DNA of 19,218 bases from contig JAAZIL010000022.1 of assembly GCA_012800885.1 (NCBI GenBank), forward strand, positions 1 through 19,218, given 5' to 3'. Below are positions 1 through 6,079 of the stretch, piece after piece. The translations under genes and the position numbers were made by a program. This stretch comes from Candidatus Dojkabacteria bacterium. GTDB lineage: Bacteria; Patescibacteriota; Dojkabacteria; SC72. The notes beneath the pieces are model-generated. The model had not been told where the DNA came from. It ran no database searches and saw only the letters and a list, made by a program, of their open reading frames with translations. Each line of letters begins with the position of its first letter. Position 1 is the first letter of the stretch.

Positions 1-213
1 GATACAGACCTATACATCTATCCAGGGTACAGATGGAAGGTAGTAGATATATTAATAACAAATTTTCATATGCCAGATTCCTCTCTAATTCTCTTAGTAA
101 GTTCTTTTGCAGGAATAGAAAATATCAAGAGAGCATACACTCAAGCTATTGAGAGAGACTACAAGTTTCTTAGTTATGGAGATAGTATGTTAATTGGATA
201 TAATTTAAATTAA
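1..213 (+). CDS. queA: QueA, S-adenosylmethionine:tRNA ribosyltransferase-isomerase (C-terminal 70 residues)
   Basis: The gene is cut by the left window edge; only its last 70 codons and the TAA at 211-213 are present. QueA transfers and isomerises the ribosyl part of S-adenosylmethionine onto 7-aminomethyl-7-deazaguanine already in the anticodon wobble position, giving epoxyqueuosine. The visible part matches the QueA C-terminus: a YPGYRWKVVD segment, then the strongly conserved TNFHMPDSSLILLVSSFAG block, then a helix and the closing FLSYGDSMLI motif. It is followed after 8 bases by tgt, the enzyme for the preceding step, so the two are very likely one operon. Recognition is by family motifs read by eye. 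No sign of damage in the part that can be seen. Confidence 0.93.
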   Translation, partial: DTDLYIYPGYRWKVVDILITNFHMPDSSLILLVSSFAGIENIKRAYTQAIERDYKFLSYGDSMLIGYNLN

Positions 214-221
214 TAAAATAG

Positions 222-1268
222 ATGGATTTAGATATTCTAAAAAGAAAACTATTCTTTATGCCAGATGCTACTAAAGGGGCAGTAAGATATTTAACTACAG
301 AACAACTAGAGAGTACAGGAACGGAAGCAATAGTAACAAATACCTTACACTTGTTAATCTCTCCTGGACCAGATACTATCCAGCAACTAGGTGGGATAAA
401 AAAGATGATGAATTGGAACGGTATAGTATTTACAGACTCAGGAGGCTTCCAACTTTTTTCATTACTTCATTCAAAGAAATGGGAAGGAGAGATAGATGAT
501 AATGGGGCTGTTTTTAAATCCCCTAAACAAGGAGATATTTACAAACTAACACCAGAAACCTCTATAGATATACAGATGAAGATAGGCTCTGATGTTCTAG
601 TTGCTCTGGATGACTGTAGAGATACAGAGATAGAGAGGGAAGATGCAGAGAGGTCTGTAGAGAGAACTCTGGAGTGGGCAGTAAGGTGTAAGAACCATTT
701 TGAAAAAGAGTACGGTGGTACACAGCAAACAGATAAATTACTTACATGTGTAGTACAGGGAGCTAACTATTTAGATTTAAGAGAATACTGTGCAAAGGAG
801 TTGGTTAGAATAGGGTTTGATGGGTACAATTTTGGAGGGTATGTAGTAAATAAAGATGGAGAATTAGTTGAAGAAGAGATGAAGGTTGTAATAGATAATG
901 TACCTGAGGATAAGATTAGATACGCTATGGGAGTTGGAAAACCTGAAGATATAATTAGGGGAGTAGGTCTAGGATACAACCTTTTTGATACTGTCCTAGT
1001 TACTCGTAATGCAAGACACGGTACTGTGTATACATCTGATGGTATCCTAAGAGTAAAGAATAGTGAAATGGCACTAGATTTAAAACCGATAGATAGTAAA
1101 TGTTCTTGTGAGTGTTGTAAAAATTATTCAAGAGCTTACGTTCACCATATGTTAAGAAATGGTGAAGCAACAGCATTGACTCTTTTGACAATTCATAATC
1201 TTACTCACTATCAAGAACTTATAGAAAAATTAAACAAACAAAAACTAGAAAGAATATCTAAAAAGTGA
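222..1268 (+). CDS. tgt: Tgt, tRNA-guanine transglycosylase (queuine/preQ1-inserting)
   Basis: This enzyme swaps guanine-34 of tRNAs with GUN anticodons for preQ1, the first tRNA-level step of queuosine synthesis. Seen: TDSGGFQ at 71-77 (general acid Asp72), ALDDC at 129-132, VVQGA at 178-181, nucleophile Asp256 in FDTVLVTRNARHG, and a zinc site of Cys294, Cys296, Cys299 and His325. At 348 residues it is shorter than the usual 370 or so, because the roughly 20-residue N-terminal strand of the family is missing. An in-frame TAG at 219-221 touches the ATG, so there is no longer start. The substrate loop, normally GGLxVGE, reads GGYVVNKDGE (205-214). No Shine-Dalgarno sequence is visible; translation probably couples to queA. 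Function is confident; the exact base specificity is not. Confidence 0.95.
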   Translation: MDLDILKRKLFFMPDATKGAVRYLTTEQLESTGTEAIVTNTLHLLISPGPDTIQQLGGIKKMMNWNGIVFTDSGGFQLFSLLHSKKWEGEIDDNGAVFKSPKQGDIYKLTPETSIDIQMKIGSDVLVALDDCRDTEIEREDAERSVERTLEWAVRCKNHFEKEYGGTQQTDKLLTCVVQGANYLDLREYCAKELVRIGFDGYNFGGYVVNKDGELVEEEMKVVIDNVPEDKIRYAMGVGKPEDIIRGVGLGYNLFDTVLVTRNARHGTVYTSDGILRVKNSEMALDLKPIDSKCSCECCKNYSRAYVHHMLRNGEATALTLLTIHNLTHYQELIEKLNKQKLERISKK

Positions 1269-1461
1269 TATCATTGAAAGTCCTTAGTAATGATAGTTCT
1301 TGTAAGGATAGGGATAGAAATATTGTGCTATTTTGAATTAATGAAATATTTTAAACAAATATATAACGGAAAATATATGGAGATAGGTTCTTCTGTTCGG
1401 AGTCCGTACTAAGTTCGGTATTTCTTTTCCCACAAAGTATTAAATTATTAACAATACTCAA
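1269..1461. other. tgt-rny intergenic region with possible structured rny leader
   Basis: This 193-base gap has two structural signals. At 1269-1275 and 1289-1295 is a perfect 7-bp inverted repeat (TATCATT/AATGATA) right at the tgt stop, AT-rich and without a T-tract, so a poor terminator. At 1395-1418, GTTCGG, CCGTAC and GTTCGG follow one another with spacers of 3 bases; the middle block can pair with either outer block (5 pairs and one T-T mismatch each), giving two mutually exclusive hairpins. The second is followed by TATTTCTTTT. A further stem, GGAAAA/TTTTCC (1368-1373/1425-1430), would enclose them. No convincing promoter was found, only a weak TTGTGC/TATTTT pair (1323-1352). Confidence 0.4.
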
Positions 1462-2982
1462 ATGGAGTTTATTATAAGTATTGTTGCAACTTTTCTAGGA
1501 GGATTAGTAGTTTTCCTTTACCTAAAATTTATTAGGAAATGGGTAAACATTAAGAATATTCCAGAAGAGGAAGTAGCAAGAGTTGCAAACAAAATTATTA
1601 GTAAAAAGATAGAAGATGCAGAGAAGGAGATAGAGGGTGAGAAGAAACGGGTAGAAGAGAGATTAAGAGTTCTTAGAAAAGAAACAGATCAACATGAAGA
1701 GTTACTGCTTGAGAGAGAGAAGAAGCTTAATATAAGGACTAAGATGTTGAATAAACAGAGTGAAGAGATAGAAGAGACAACAGAGGGAATAAAACGTATG
1801 CAGAGAGGGATTGAGAAAACAAGAATTCATCTGAAAGAGGAATTAGAAAGAATTTCAGATTTAACTCAGGAAGAAGCAAGGAAGAAATTAATGAGCCAGG
1901 TAGATGAAGATATGAAAGACTATCAGGCTAAAAAGATTAGACAAGCTGAGAAAAGAGCAGAAGAGATCTCTGATGAGAGAGCAAGAGATATTCTTGTCGA
2001 GTCTATGCAAAGAATAGCAACTGATTATGTAGGAGAGACTACAACAGCTAGTATTAAGATAGATGATGACAAGGTTAAAGGTAGAGTTATTGGAAAAGAG
2101 GGTAGGAATATTAGAGCATTTGAGAAACTAACAGGAGTAGATGTTATTGTAGATGAATCACCTAATACAATCGCCCTTTCATCGTTTGACCCTTTAAGAA
2201 GAGAGATTGCTGCAGTTGCTTTGAATAAATTAATCAAAGATGGAAGAATTCATCCTAGCTCTATAGAAGAAGCTGTAAGAAAGGCAAAGAATGAGATCTC
2301 CATTGAGATAAAGAAGAATGGACAAATTCTTGCAGAAGAAGCAGGATGGCCAGGTATAGATATTGGCTTACTGAAGTTACTTGGTAAAACTAGGTATAGA
2401 ACAAGTTATGGTCAATCACTAATGTCTCATACAATAGAGATGATTAGATTAGGAGAGGTATTGGCAACTGAAGTTGGCGCAGATGTTGATTTAGTAAAAA
2501 GAGCTTGCCTATTACACGATATAGGGAAAGTTTTAACTCATAGAGTTGATAGTCCACATCATCATATCTCAGGGCAAGTAGCAAGGAAATATGAACTTGA
2601 TGAGAAGTTAGTTAATGCAATTGAGGCTCATCACTTAGATATTGAACCTCAATCTGTAGAAGCAGTACTAATATATATCGCAGATGCCATATCAGGTGCT
2701 AGACCAGGGGCACGAAAGGATAGTTATGAACAGTATATTCAAAGGATAGAAGCTTTAGAGAATGTAGCTAAAGATATTGCTGGAGATAAGATTGAAGATG
2801 TGTTTGCAATACGAGCTGGAAGAGAATTAAGAGTTATAGTTAAACCGGCTTTAATCTCGGATGATGAGATGACTGTACTAGCAAAAGACTTAGCAAGTGA
2901 GATTGAGAAGACACAGAATTATCCTGGGAATGTTGAAATTACCCTAATTAGAGAGACAAGAGCTGTAGAAATAGCGAAATAG
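1462..2982 (+). CDS. rny: RNase Y, membrane-anchored endoribonuclease
   Basis: RNase Y starts bulk mRNA decay by endonucleolytic cleavage at the inner face of the membrane. The 506 residues show the complete architecture: one N-terminal membrane helix (about 2-24), a long charged coiled coil (about 35-180), a KH RNA-binding domain with VIGKEGRNI (GxxG at 211-214), and an HD domain with SHTIEM (His323), the LLHDIGK motif (His352-Asp353), HHHISGQ (367-372), the EAHH segment near 388-391 and IADAISGARPGARKDS near 406-421. Length is close to the family's usual 510-520. The ATG at 1462 is the natural start, since the membrane helix follows at once. No Shine-Dalgarno sequence is visible. It stands alone, with non-coding DNA on both sides. 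Confidence 0.96.
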   Translation: MEFIISIVATFLGGLVVFLYLKFIRKWVNIKNIPEEEVARVANKIISKKIEDAEKEIEGEKKRVEERLRVLRKETDQHEELLLEREKKLNIRTKMLNKQSEEIEETTEGIKRMQRGIEKTRIHLKEELERISDLTQEEARKKLMSQVDEDMKDYQAKKIRQAEKRAEEISDERARDILVESMQRIATDYVGETTTASIKIDDDKVKGRVIGKEGRNIRAFEKLTGVDVIVDESPNTIALSSFDPLRREIAAVALNKLIKDGRIHPSSIEEAVRKAKNEISIEIKKNGQILAEEAGWPGIDIGLLKLLGKTRYRTSYGQSLMSHTIEMIRLGEVLATEVGADVDLVKRACLLHDIGKVLTHRVDSPHHHISGQVARKYELDEKLVNAIEAHHLDIEPQSVEAVLIYIADAISGARPGARKDSYEQYIQRIEALENVAKDIAGDKIEDVFAIRAGRELRVIVKPALISDDEMTVLAKDLASEIEKTQNYPGNVEITLIRETRAVEIAK

Positions 2983-3028
2983 GGTGTGTCTTCTAGTAAG
3001 ATATACTACAGGACAAAGAGGGGTTAAT

Positions 3029-3059
3029 TGTTAATAAAAGTTTAATATTTTTATTAACA
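3029..3059. repeat. Perfect 11-bp inverted repeat after rny
   Basis: TGTTAATAAAA at 3029-3039 and its exact reverse complement at 3049-3059 are separated by 9 bases. It lies 46 bases after the rny stop. The stem has only two G-C pairs and no clean T-run follows, so it is not a standard intrinsic terminator, though it may cap the rny 3' end or be a protein-binding palindrome. The arms share the TGTTA core with the second inverted repeat at 3163-3200. Confidence 0.7.
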
Positions 3060-3151
3060 GGTCAAAGAACTCAATTGTGTTCAAACTTTTGTATTGTAAT
3101 CACTCTGTTTTGTAAATAGAGAGAATATATATTCTTTGCTACTTATCCCAC

Positions 3152-3160
3152 TGTTATAAT
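3152..3160 (+). promoter_or_regulatory. Extended -10 promoter-like site upstream of HU
   Basis: TGTTATAAT is a perfect extended -10 element (TGN plus TATAAT at 3155-3160). The -35 position at 17-bp spacing holds only TTCTTT, which is acceptable for an extended -10 promoter. The expected start point, near 3167, falls inside the left arm of the inverted repeat at 3163-3200. A transcript from here would either read into HU with a leader of about 255 bases or be a separate small RNA. Confidence 0.5.
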
Positions 3161-3162
3161 GT

Positions 3163-3200
3163 TTCTAACAATTATGTTGTTAAGGTGGTGTTTGTTAGAA
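3163..3200. repeat. Perfect 9-bp inverted repeat, operator-like
   Basis: TTCTAACAA at 3163-3171 and its exact reverse complement TTGTTAGAA at 3192-3200 enclose 20 bases. Inside them, TTGTTA at 3177-3182 offers a competing partner for TAACAA (3166-3171). The left arm begins 2 bases after the -10 box of the extended -10 site, a usual place for a repressor operator. It could equally fold as an RNA hairpin at the 5' end of a transcript. Confidence 0.6.
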
Positions 3201-3318
3201 GAATTCATTAATTTATACAGAAGTAGTATATGAGAAAATGTGTACATCTTTGTTAAAAACACTTTTAATAAGTCAACTTTTAATTATTCCAACCTAAAAC
3301 CCTATAATAAATAGCTTC

Positions 3319-3347
3319 TTGACGAACCGTTGTATTTACAATATTTT
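3319..3347 (+). promoter_or_regulatory. Probable HU promoter
   Basis: TTGACG (3319-3324) and TATTTT (3342-3347) are separated by 17 bases, a good sigma-70-type arrangement. Transcription would start near 3354 and give a leader of about 70 bases, which contains two TGTGAT copies 17 bases apart (3353 and 3370) and ends in a strong ribosome binding site. Confidence 0.6.
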
Positions 3348-3406
3348 ATTGATGTGATGATACAAATTATGTGATATCAGGATTTGTGGCATCCATATCT
3401 CTTAAG

Positions 3407-3415
3407 AAAGGAGGT
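3407..3415 (+). promoter_or_regulatory. Strong Shine-Dalgarno sequence of HU
   Basis: AAAGGAGGT is a near-perfect match to the anti-Shine-Dalgarno end of 16S rRNA, with 8 bases between it and the ATG at 3424. It fixes the HU start. It is notable because almost no other gene in the window has a recognisable Shine-Dalgarno sequence, which suggests that HU is translated at an unusually high rate. Confidence 0.9.
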
Positions 3416-3423
3416 CAAGTAAC

Positions 3424-3696
3424 ATGTTAAAGAAAGATTTAATAGATAAAGTAGCTAAAGCTGCTGGACTTACAAAAAAGCAAGCTGCAGATGCAGTCGA
3501 TGGAGTATTTGACTCAATAACTCAAGCTCTTAAGTCAGGTGATTCAGTCTTACTAACCGGTTTCGGGAAATTTGAAGTAAGGACTAGAGATGCAAGAGTA
3601 GGAATCAATCCAAAGACCTTGGAAAGAATCAACTTACCAGCTACTCCTTATCCTGCTTTTAAAGCTGGGAAAGGACTTAAGATGGCTGTTAAGTAA
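3424..3696 (+). CDS. HU-family histone-like DNA-binding protein
   Basis: HU is a small dimeric protein that bends and compacts DNA without strong sequence preference and helps replication, repair and regulation. The 90 residues match the family's usual length. Seen: the N-terminal helical dimerisation part (about 1-40), the conserved GFGKFEVRTRDARVGINPKT block (46-65), the beta-arm with the NLPAT segment where the Pro that wedges between bases lies, and the closing PAFKAGKGLKMAVK. The start is set by a strong ribosome binding site. It is a single-gene unit, with its own promoter upstream and an intrinsic terminator 45 bases after the stop. I cannot tell HU from a related IHF-like protein by eye, but the autonomous gene favours HU. 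Confidence 0.95.
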   Translation: MLKKDLIDKVAKAAGLTKKQAADAVDGVFDSITQALKSGDSVLLTGFGKFEVRTRDARVGINPKTLERINLPATPYPAFKAGKGLKMAVK

Positions 3697-3741
3697 CTCT
3701 GTCAAAACTGCCGGCAATTCTCTTGAGATAAGAGAGAAGAT

Positions 3742-3774
3742 AGAGACTCAAATAGATGAGTCTCTTCTTTTTTA
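3742..3774 (+). terminator. Intrinsic terminator of the HU gene
   Basis: A perfect 9-bp stem (AGAGACTCA at 3742-3750, TGAGTCTCT at 3757-3765) with a 6-base loop is followed by TCTTTTTT. This is the clearest rho-independent terminator in the window. A smaller hairpin (TCTCTT/AAGAGA, 3719-3724/3730-3735) sits just upstream and may compete for the same pyrimidine-rich strand. Confidence 0.88.
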
Positions 3775-3844
3775 GTTTTAATCATTATTATCAACTCTTC
3801 TTCCTGTTTTGTATGGCTATGAGCTTTGCAAGAAAGAGTGTAAG

Positions 3845-3874
3845 TTGATAGTATATACACAGAAATAATATTAT
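3845..3874 (+). promoter_or_regulatory. Probable promoter of the CAP-protein operon
   Basis: TTGATA (3845-3850) and TATTAT (3869-3874) are 18 bases apart. Initiation would fall near 3881, giving a leader of only about 9 bases before the GTG at 3890. The preceding gene ends in a terminator, so a promoter is needed here. Confidence 0.6.
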
Positions 3875-3889
3875 CTGCTTTACTGCCGA

Positions 3890-5278
3890 GTGAAGAAATG
3901 GTTTATCCCGAATAAAAAGAATGACTATAGACCGATGCTTCTGAGAAAAGGAGCTATAGTTGCTTACACAGTAGTTCTTCTCATAGTGAATACTTTCGGT
4001 GGTCTTCTAGGTATACCCAGTGCAATGGCTAGTACCATTACATCTGCTAATATTATTGAACTTACTAATCAAGAGAGGGTGGCTGCAGGATTAAATGCTC
4101 TGAATAATAATGCTTCACTGGTAGCAGCAGCTCATGCAAAAGCTAATAATATGTTTGAGCTTCAATACTGGGATCATTTTGGACCTAATGGAGAATCACC
4201 CTGGATGTTTATCTCACAAGCAGGGTATTCATATGTCTATGCTGGTGAAAATTTAGCAAAAGGATTTAGGACGGCAGAGGGTGTTCATGAGGCTTGGATG
4301 GCTAGCCCTACACATAGAGATAATATCATGAGTGGTAATTACAGAGATATTGGAGTAGCTGTAGTCCAAGGAACTCTTCAGGGTAAAGAAACAACCCTTG
4401 TTGTTCAGATGTTTGGGAATCTCTCTTCAAAGACACTTAAAGCATCAACATCTGCTCCTTCAGTAAAATCTGCACCTACTCCAAAACCTGTTATTAAAGA
4501 ACAAGGAGAGATTAAATCCATTAAGATAACCTATCCTAAAACAGGGGATCTGCTTAACGATGCTAATCTAAATCTAAAAGGTGATACAAAAAATATATCA
4601 GGAGTATATACCGTTGAAGTACTAAGTGACACTGATGTACTAGGTGAGGTAGATAGTACGAATAAAGAGTGGGAGTTTGATAAAGGTAGTGATTGGGAAG
4701 AGGGTGAACACAGTGTCTCAGCAAGAATAAAAGATAGTGACACTAAATCTGATTCAGTGCTATTTACTATTGATTCAACACCACCTGTTATTGATTTACA
4801 GAGTATATATGTTGCCAGAGTAGATGGATATTTTGAATTAGAATTAGAGTATCCGGAAGATCTATATGAGTTGAGATTAATAACTGGGGAGAAAACGATA
4901 GATATAGAGTTGGGAGAGGATAATAAAGTAAATCTCATTTTATCTTTTGAAGATATTGGAGAACGTTCTATATTAATGTTCTCAGATAAGGCAGGTAATA
5001 TTTCAGAGTTAGATATATCTGAGTATTTTATTGAAGAGAAACAAGAAGAGAAGAAAGTAACTAATCTCATACTAGGTATAAAGAGTATTTTTAATACTAT
5101 AGATGGAATAAATCTATTTGTAGTATTCTTTGTCTTTGTTCTTCTTACTCTACAGATCTATATCCTTTGGAGAAAAAAGAAACTTAGTCGTAGTGTTGGG
5201 AGTTTATTTACCGTAGGAGCTTGGTGGTTAATAATTTTAGTAGCTATATTCAAAGGCTATGGAGGTATAATTTTTTAA
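3890..5278 (+). CDS. Secreted/membrane-anchored CAP (SCP/YkwD-like) domain protein
   Basis: The product has 462 residues. It begins with a basic segment and a hydrophobic stretch (about 22-45) ending in PSAMAS, either a signal peptide or an anchor. Residues 54-177 are a bacterial CAP domain: TNQERVAAGL, AAHAKANNM (His82), WDHFGPNGESPW (His96), AGENLAKG (Glu120), EAW (Glu134) and SPTHRDNIM (His142), so the usual His/Glu tetrad is present. After a Pro/Ser/Lys linker (185-205) come one or two Ig-like modules (about 208-295 and a weaker acidic one to 375), then two membrane helices (about 402-424 and 431-460). Bacterial CAP proteins act at the cell surface, but their biochemistry is mostly unknown. 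The start is GTG; an in-frame ATG at 3935 would also keep the signal region. It is likely co-transcribed with the next two genes. Confidence 0.85.
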   Translation: MKKWFIPNKKNDYRPMLLRKGAIVAYTVVLLIVNTFGGLLGIPSAMASTITSANIIELTNQERVAAGLNALNNNASLVAAAHAKANNMFELQYWDHFGPNGESPWMFISQAGYSYVYAGENLAKGFRTAEGVHEAWMASPTHRDNIMSGNYRDIGVAVVQGTLQGKETTLVVQMFGNLSSKTLKASTSAPSVKSAPTPKPVIKEQGEIKSIKITYPKTGDLLNDANLNLKGDTKNISGVYTVEVLSDTDVLGEVDSTNKEWEFDKGSDWEEGEHSVSARIKDSDTKSDSVLFTIDSTPPVIDLQSIYVARVDGYFELELEYPEDLYELRLITGEKTIDIELGEDNKVNLILSFEDIGERSILMFSDKAGNISELDISEYFIEEKQEEKKVTNLILGIKSIFNTIDGINLFVVFFVFVLLTLQIYILWRKKKLSRSVGSLFTVGAWWLIILVAIFKGYGGIIF

Positions 5279-5287
5279 TTAAAGATT

Positions 5288-6079
5288 TTGAAAACGAGAG
5301 TAGAATTAAAAAATGAATTACTTTATCTATTTCTAATTATATTAGTAACAATATCCTTCTCACTTACTACTCACTCTCCAAATAGAATATATCTCTTAAG
5401 TGGAGTATTAGGGATATTACTTATTCTTACTTGGTTTACAAGAGCTTTTGTATTGTATTCAGGTAGAAAGATATCTCAGTATAGTGAAGTTATACATAGG
5501 GTCTCTCTAAGAGAGAGATTTTTTACTTATTTTGTCTTACCCATTCTCTTTTACTCTTCCTTACTCCTCTTCATATATTTCAACACCTCATTTTTTATGG
5601 ATATTGTATTAATTATCATATCTACAATCCTGTTATTAATTCTATTCTTAAATGTAAAAAGCTCATTTAAGAAGATATATTCTCTTTCAAGTCAAACAAG
5701 AGCAGTGTTTGATTTCATATGTATAGCATCCTTCTACATGTTAAGTAGTGTTGCAATCAGGATAGGTACACATATATGGTTCTTTTTCTTTCTCTTGTTT
5801 CTTTTCTCTTCTCTCTTTTTCTGGTCTGATATAAAGATTCATAGAAAAGAGAGTACAGCCTCATTGATAATGACTCTTGTTTCATCTGCCTTTGTCACTC
5901 TCTCCTCAGGGGTATTTCTTAATACCAATATCTTTATTATTCCAGCTATAAGTACACTCTCTTTCTACTTAATTCTTTCTCTTTGGAATGTAAGATTCGC
6001 AGGTAAATTAAAATTAATTGACTATTTACCTCCCTTTATCTATTCTGTTTTAGCATTAATTATAATTCTCAAATTATGA
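5288..6079 (+). CDS. Polytopic membrane protein of unknown function
   Basis: I do not recognise this 263-residue protein. It is almost entirely hydrophobic with about nine predicted membrane helices (roughly 10-26, 33-56, 75-95, 102-122, 139-158, 166-183, 190-210, 214-232 and 244-262) and short basic loops. The start is TTG at 5288; the first internal ATG lies near codon 103, after three helices, so the TTG start is needed. It follows the CAP-protein gene by 9 bases and its stop overlaps the next gene by 4 bases (ATGA), so translation of the three genes is probably coupled. No catalytic or transport motif is visible. The co-operon CAP protein suggests a role at the cell envelope, which is only inference. 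Confidence 0.75.
   Translation: MKTRVELKNELLYLFLIILVTISFSLTTHSPNRIYLLSGVLGILLILTWFTRAFVLYSGRKISQYSEVIHRVSLRERFFTYFVLPILFYSSLLLFIYFNTSFFMDIVLIIISTILLLILFLNVKSSFKKIYSLSSQTRAVFDFICIASFYMLSSVAIRIGTHIWFFFFLLFLFSSLFFWSDIKIHRKESTASLIMTLVSSAFVTLSSGVFLNTNIFIIPAISTLSFYLILSLWNVRFAGKLKLIDYLPPFIYSVLALIIILKL

Larger units (their letters stand above)
2983..3423. other. 441-base non-coding region between rny and HU
   Basis: This is the only gene-free stretch above 300 bases in the window. It holds, in order: a perfect 11-bp inverted repeat (3029-3059), an extended -10 promoter-like site (3152-3160) with a perfect 9-bp inverted repeat just downstream (3163-3200), a 6-bp AT hairpin (TTAAAA/TTTTAA at 3253-3258/3263-3268), the likely HU promoter (3319-3347), a direct repeat of TGTGAT (3353 and 3370) in the HU leader and a strong ribosome binding site. 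No tRNA or known structured RNA was recognised. The longest plus-strand open frame seen from the upstream promoter is 24 codons. The region is AT-rich even for this window. An unrecognised small RNA starting near 3167 is possible but unproven. Confidence 0.5.

Noticed and set aside
1380..1420. Possible preQ1-type riboswitch, prompted by a GGTTC near the queuosine genes
   Set aside because: The bases after GGTTC do not follow the preQ1-I pattern and the element precedes rny, not queA or tgt.
3159..3233. Small open frame of 24 codons after the extended -10 site upstream of HU
   Set aside because: Its ATG overlaps the -10 box, an inner ATG (3174) has no ribosome binding site, and the composition looks random. 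A leader peptide cannot be excluded but is not supported.
4531..5070. Antisense open frame of 179 codons inside the CAP-protein gene
   Set aside because: It is Ser-rich low-complexity sequence opposite a well-supported coding region; it arises from the purine-rich sense strand.
5502..5524. TCTCTC/GAGAGA hairpin followed by TTTTTT, like a terminator
   Set aside because: It lies inside the membrane-protein gene and encodes an ordinary loop (SLRER) before a helix; nothing downstream suggests an operon end.
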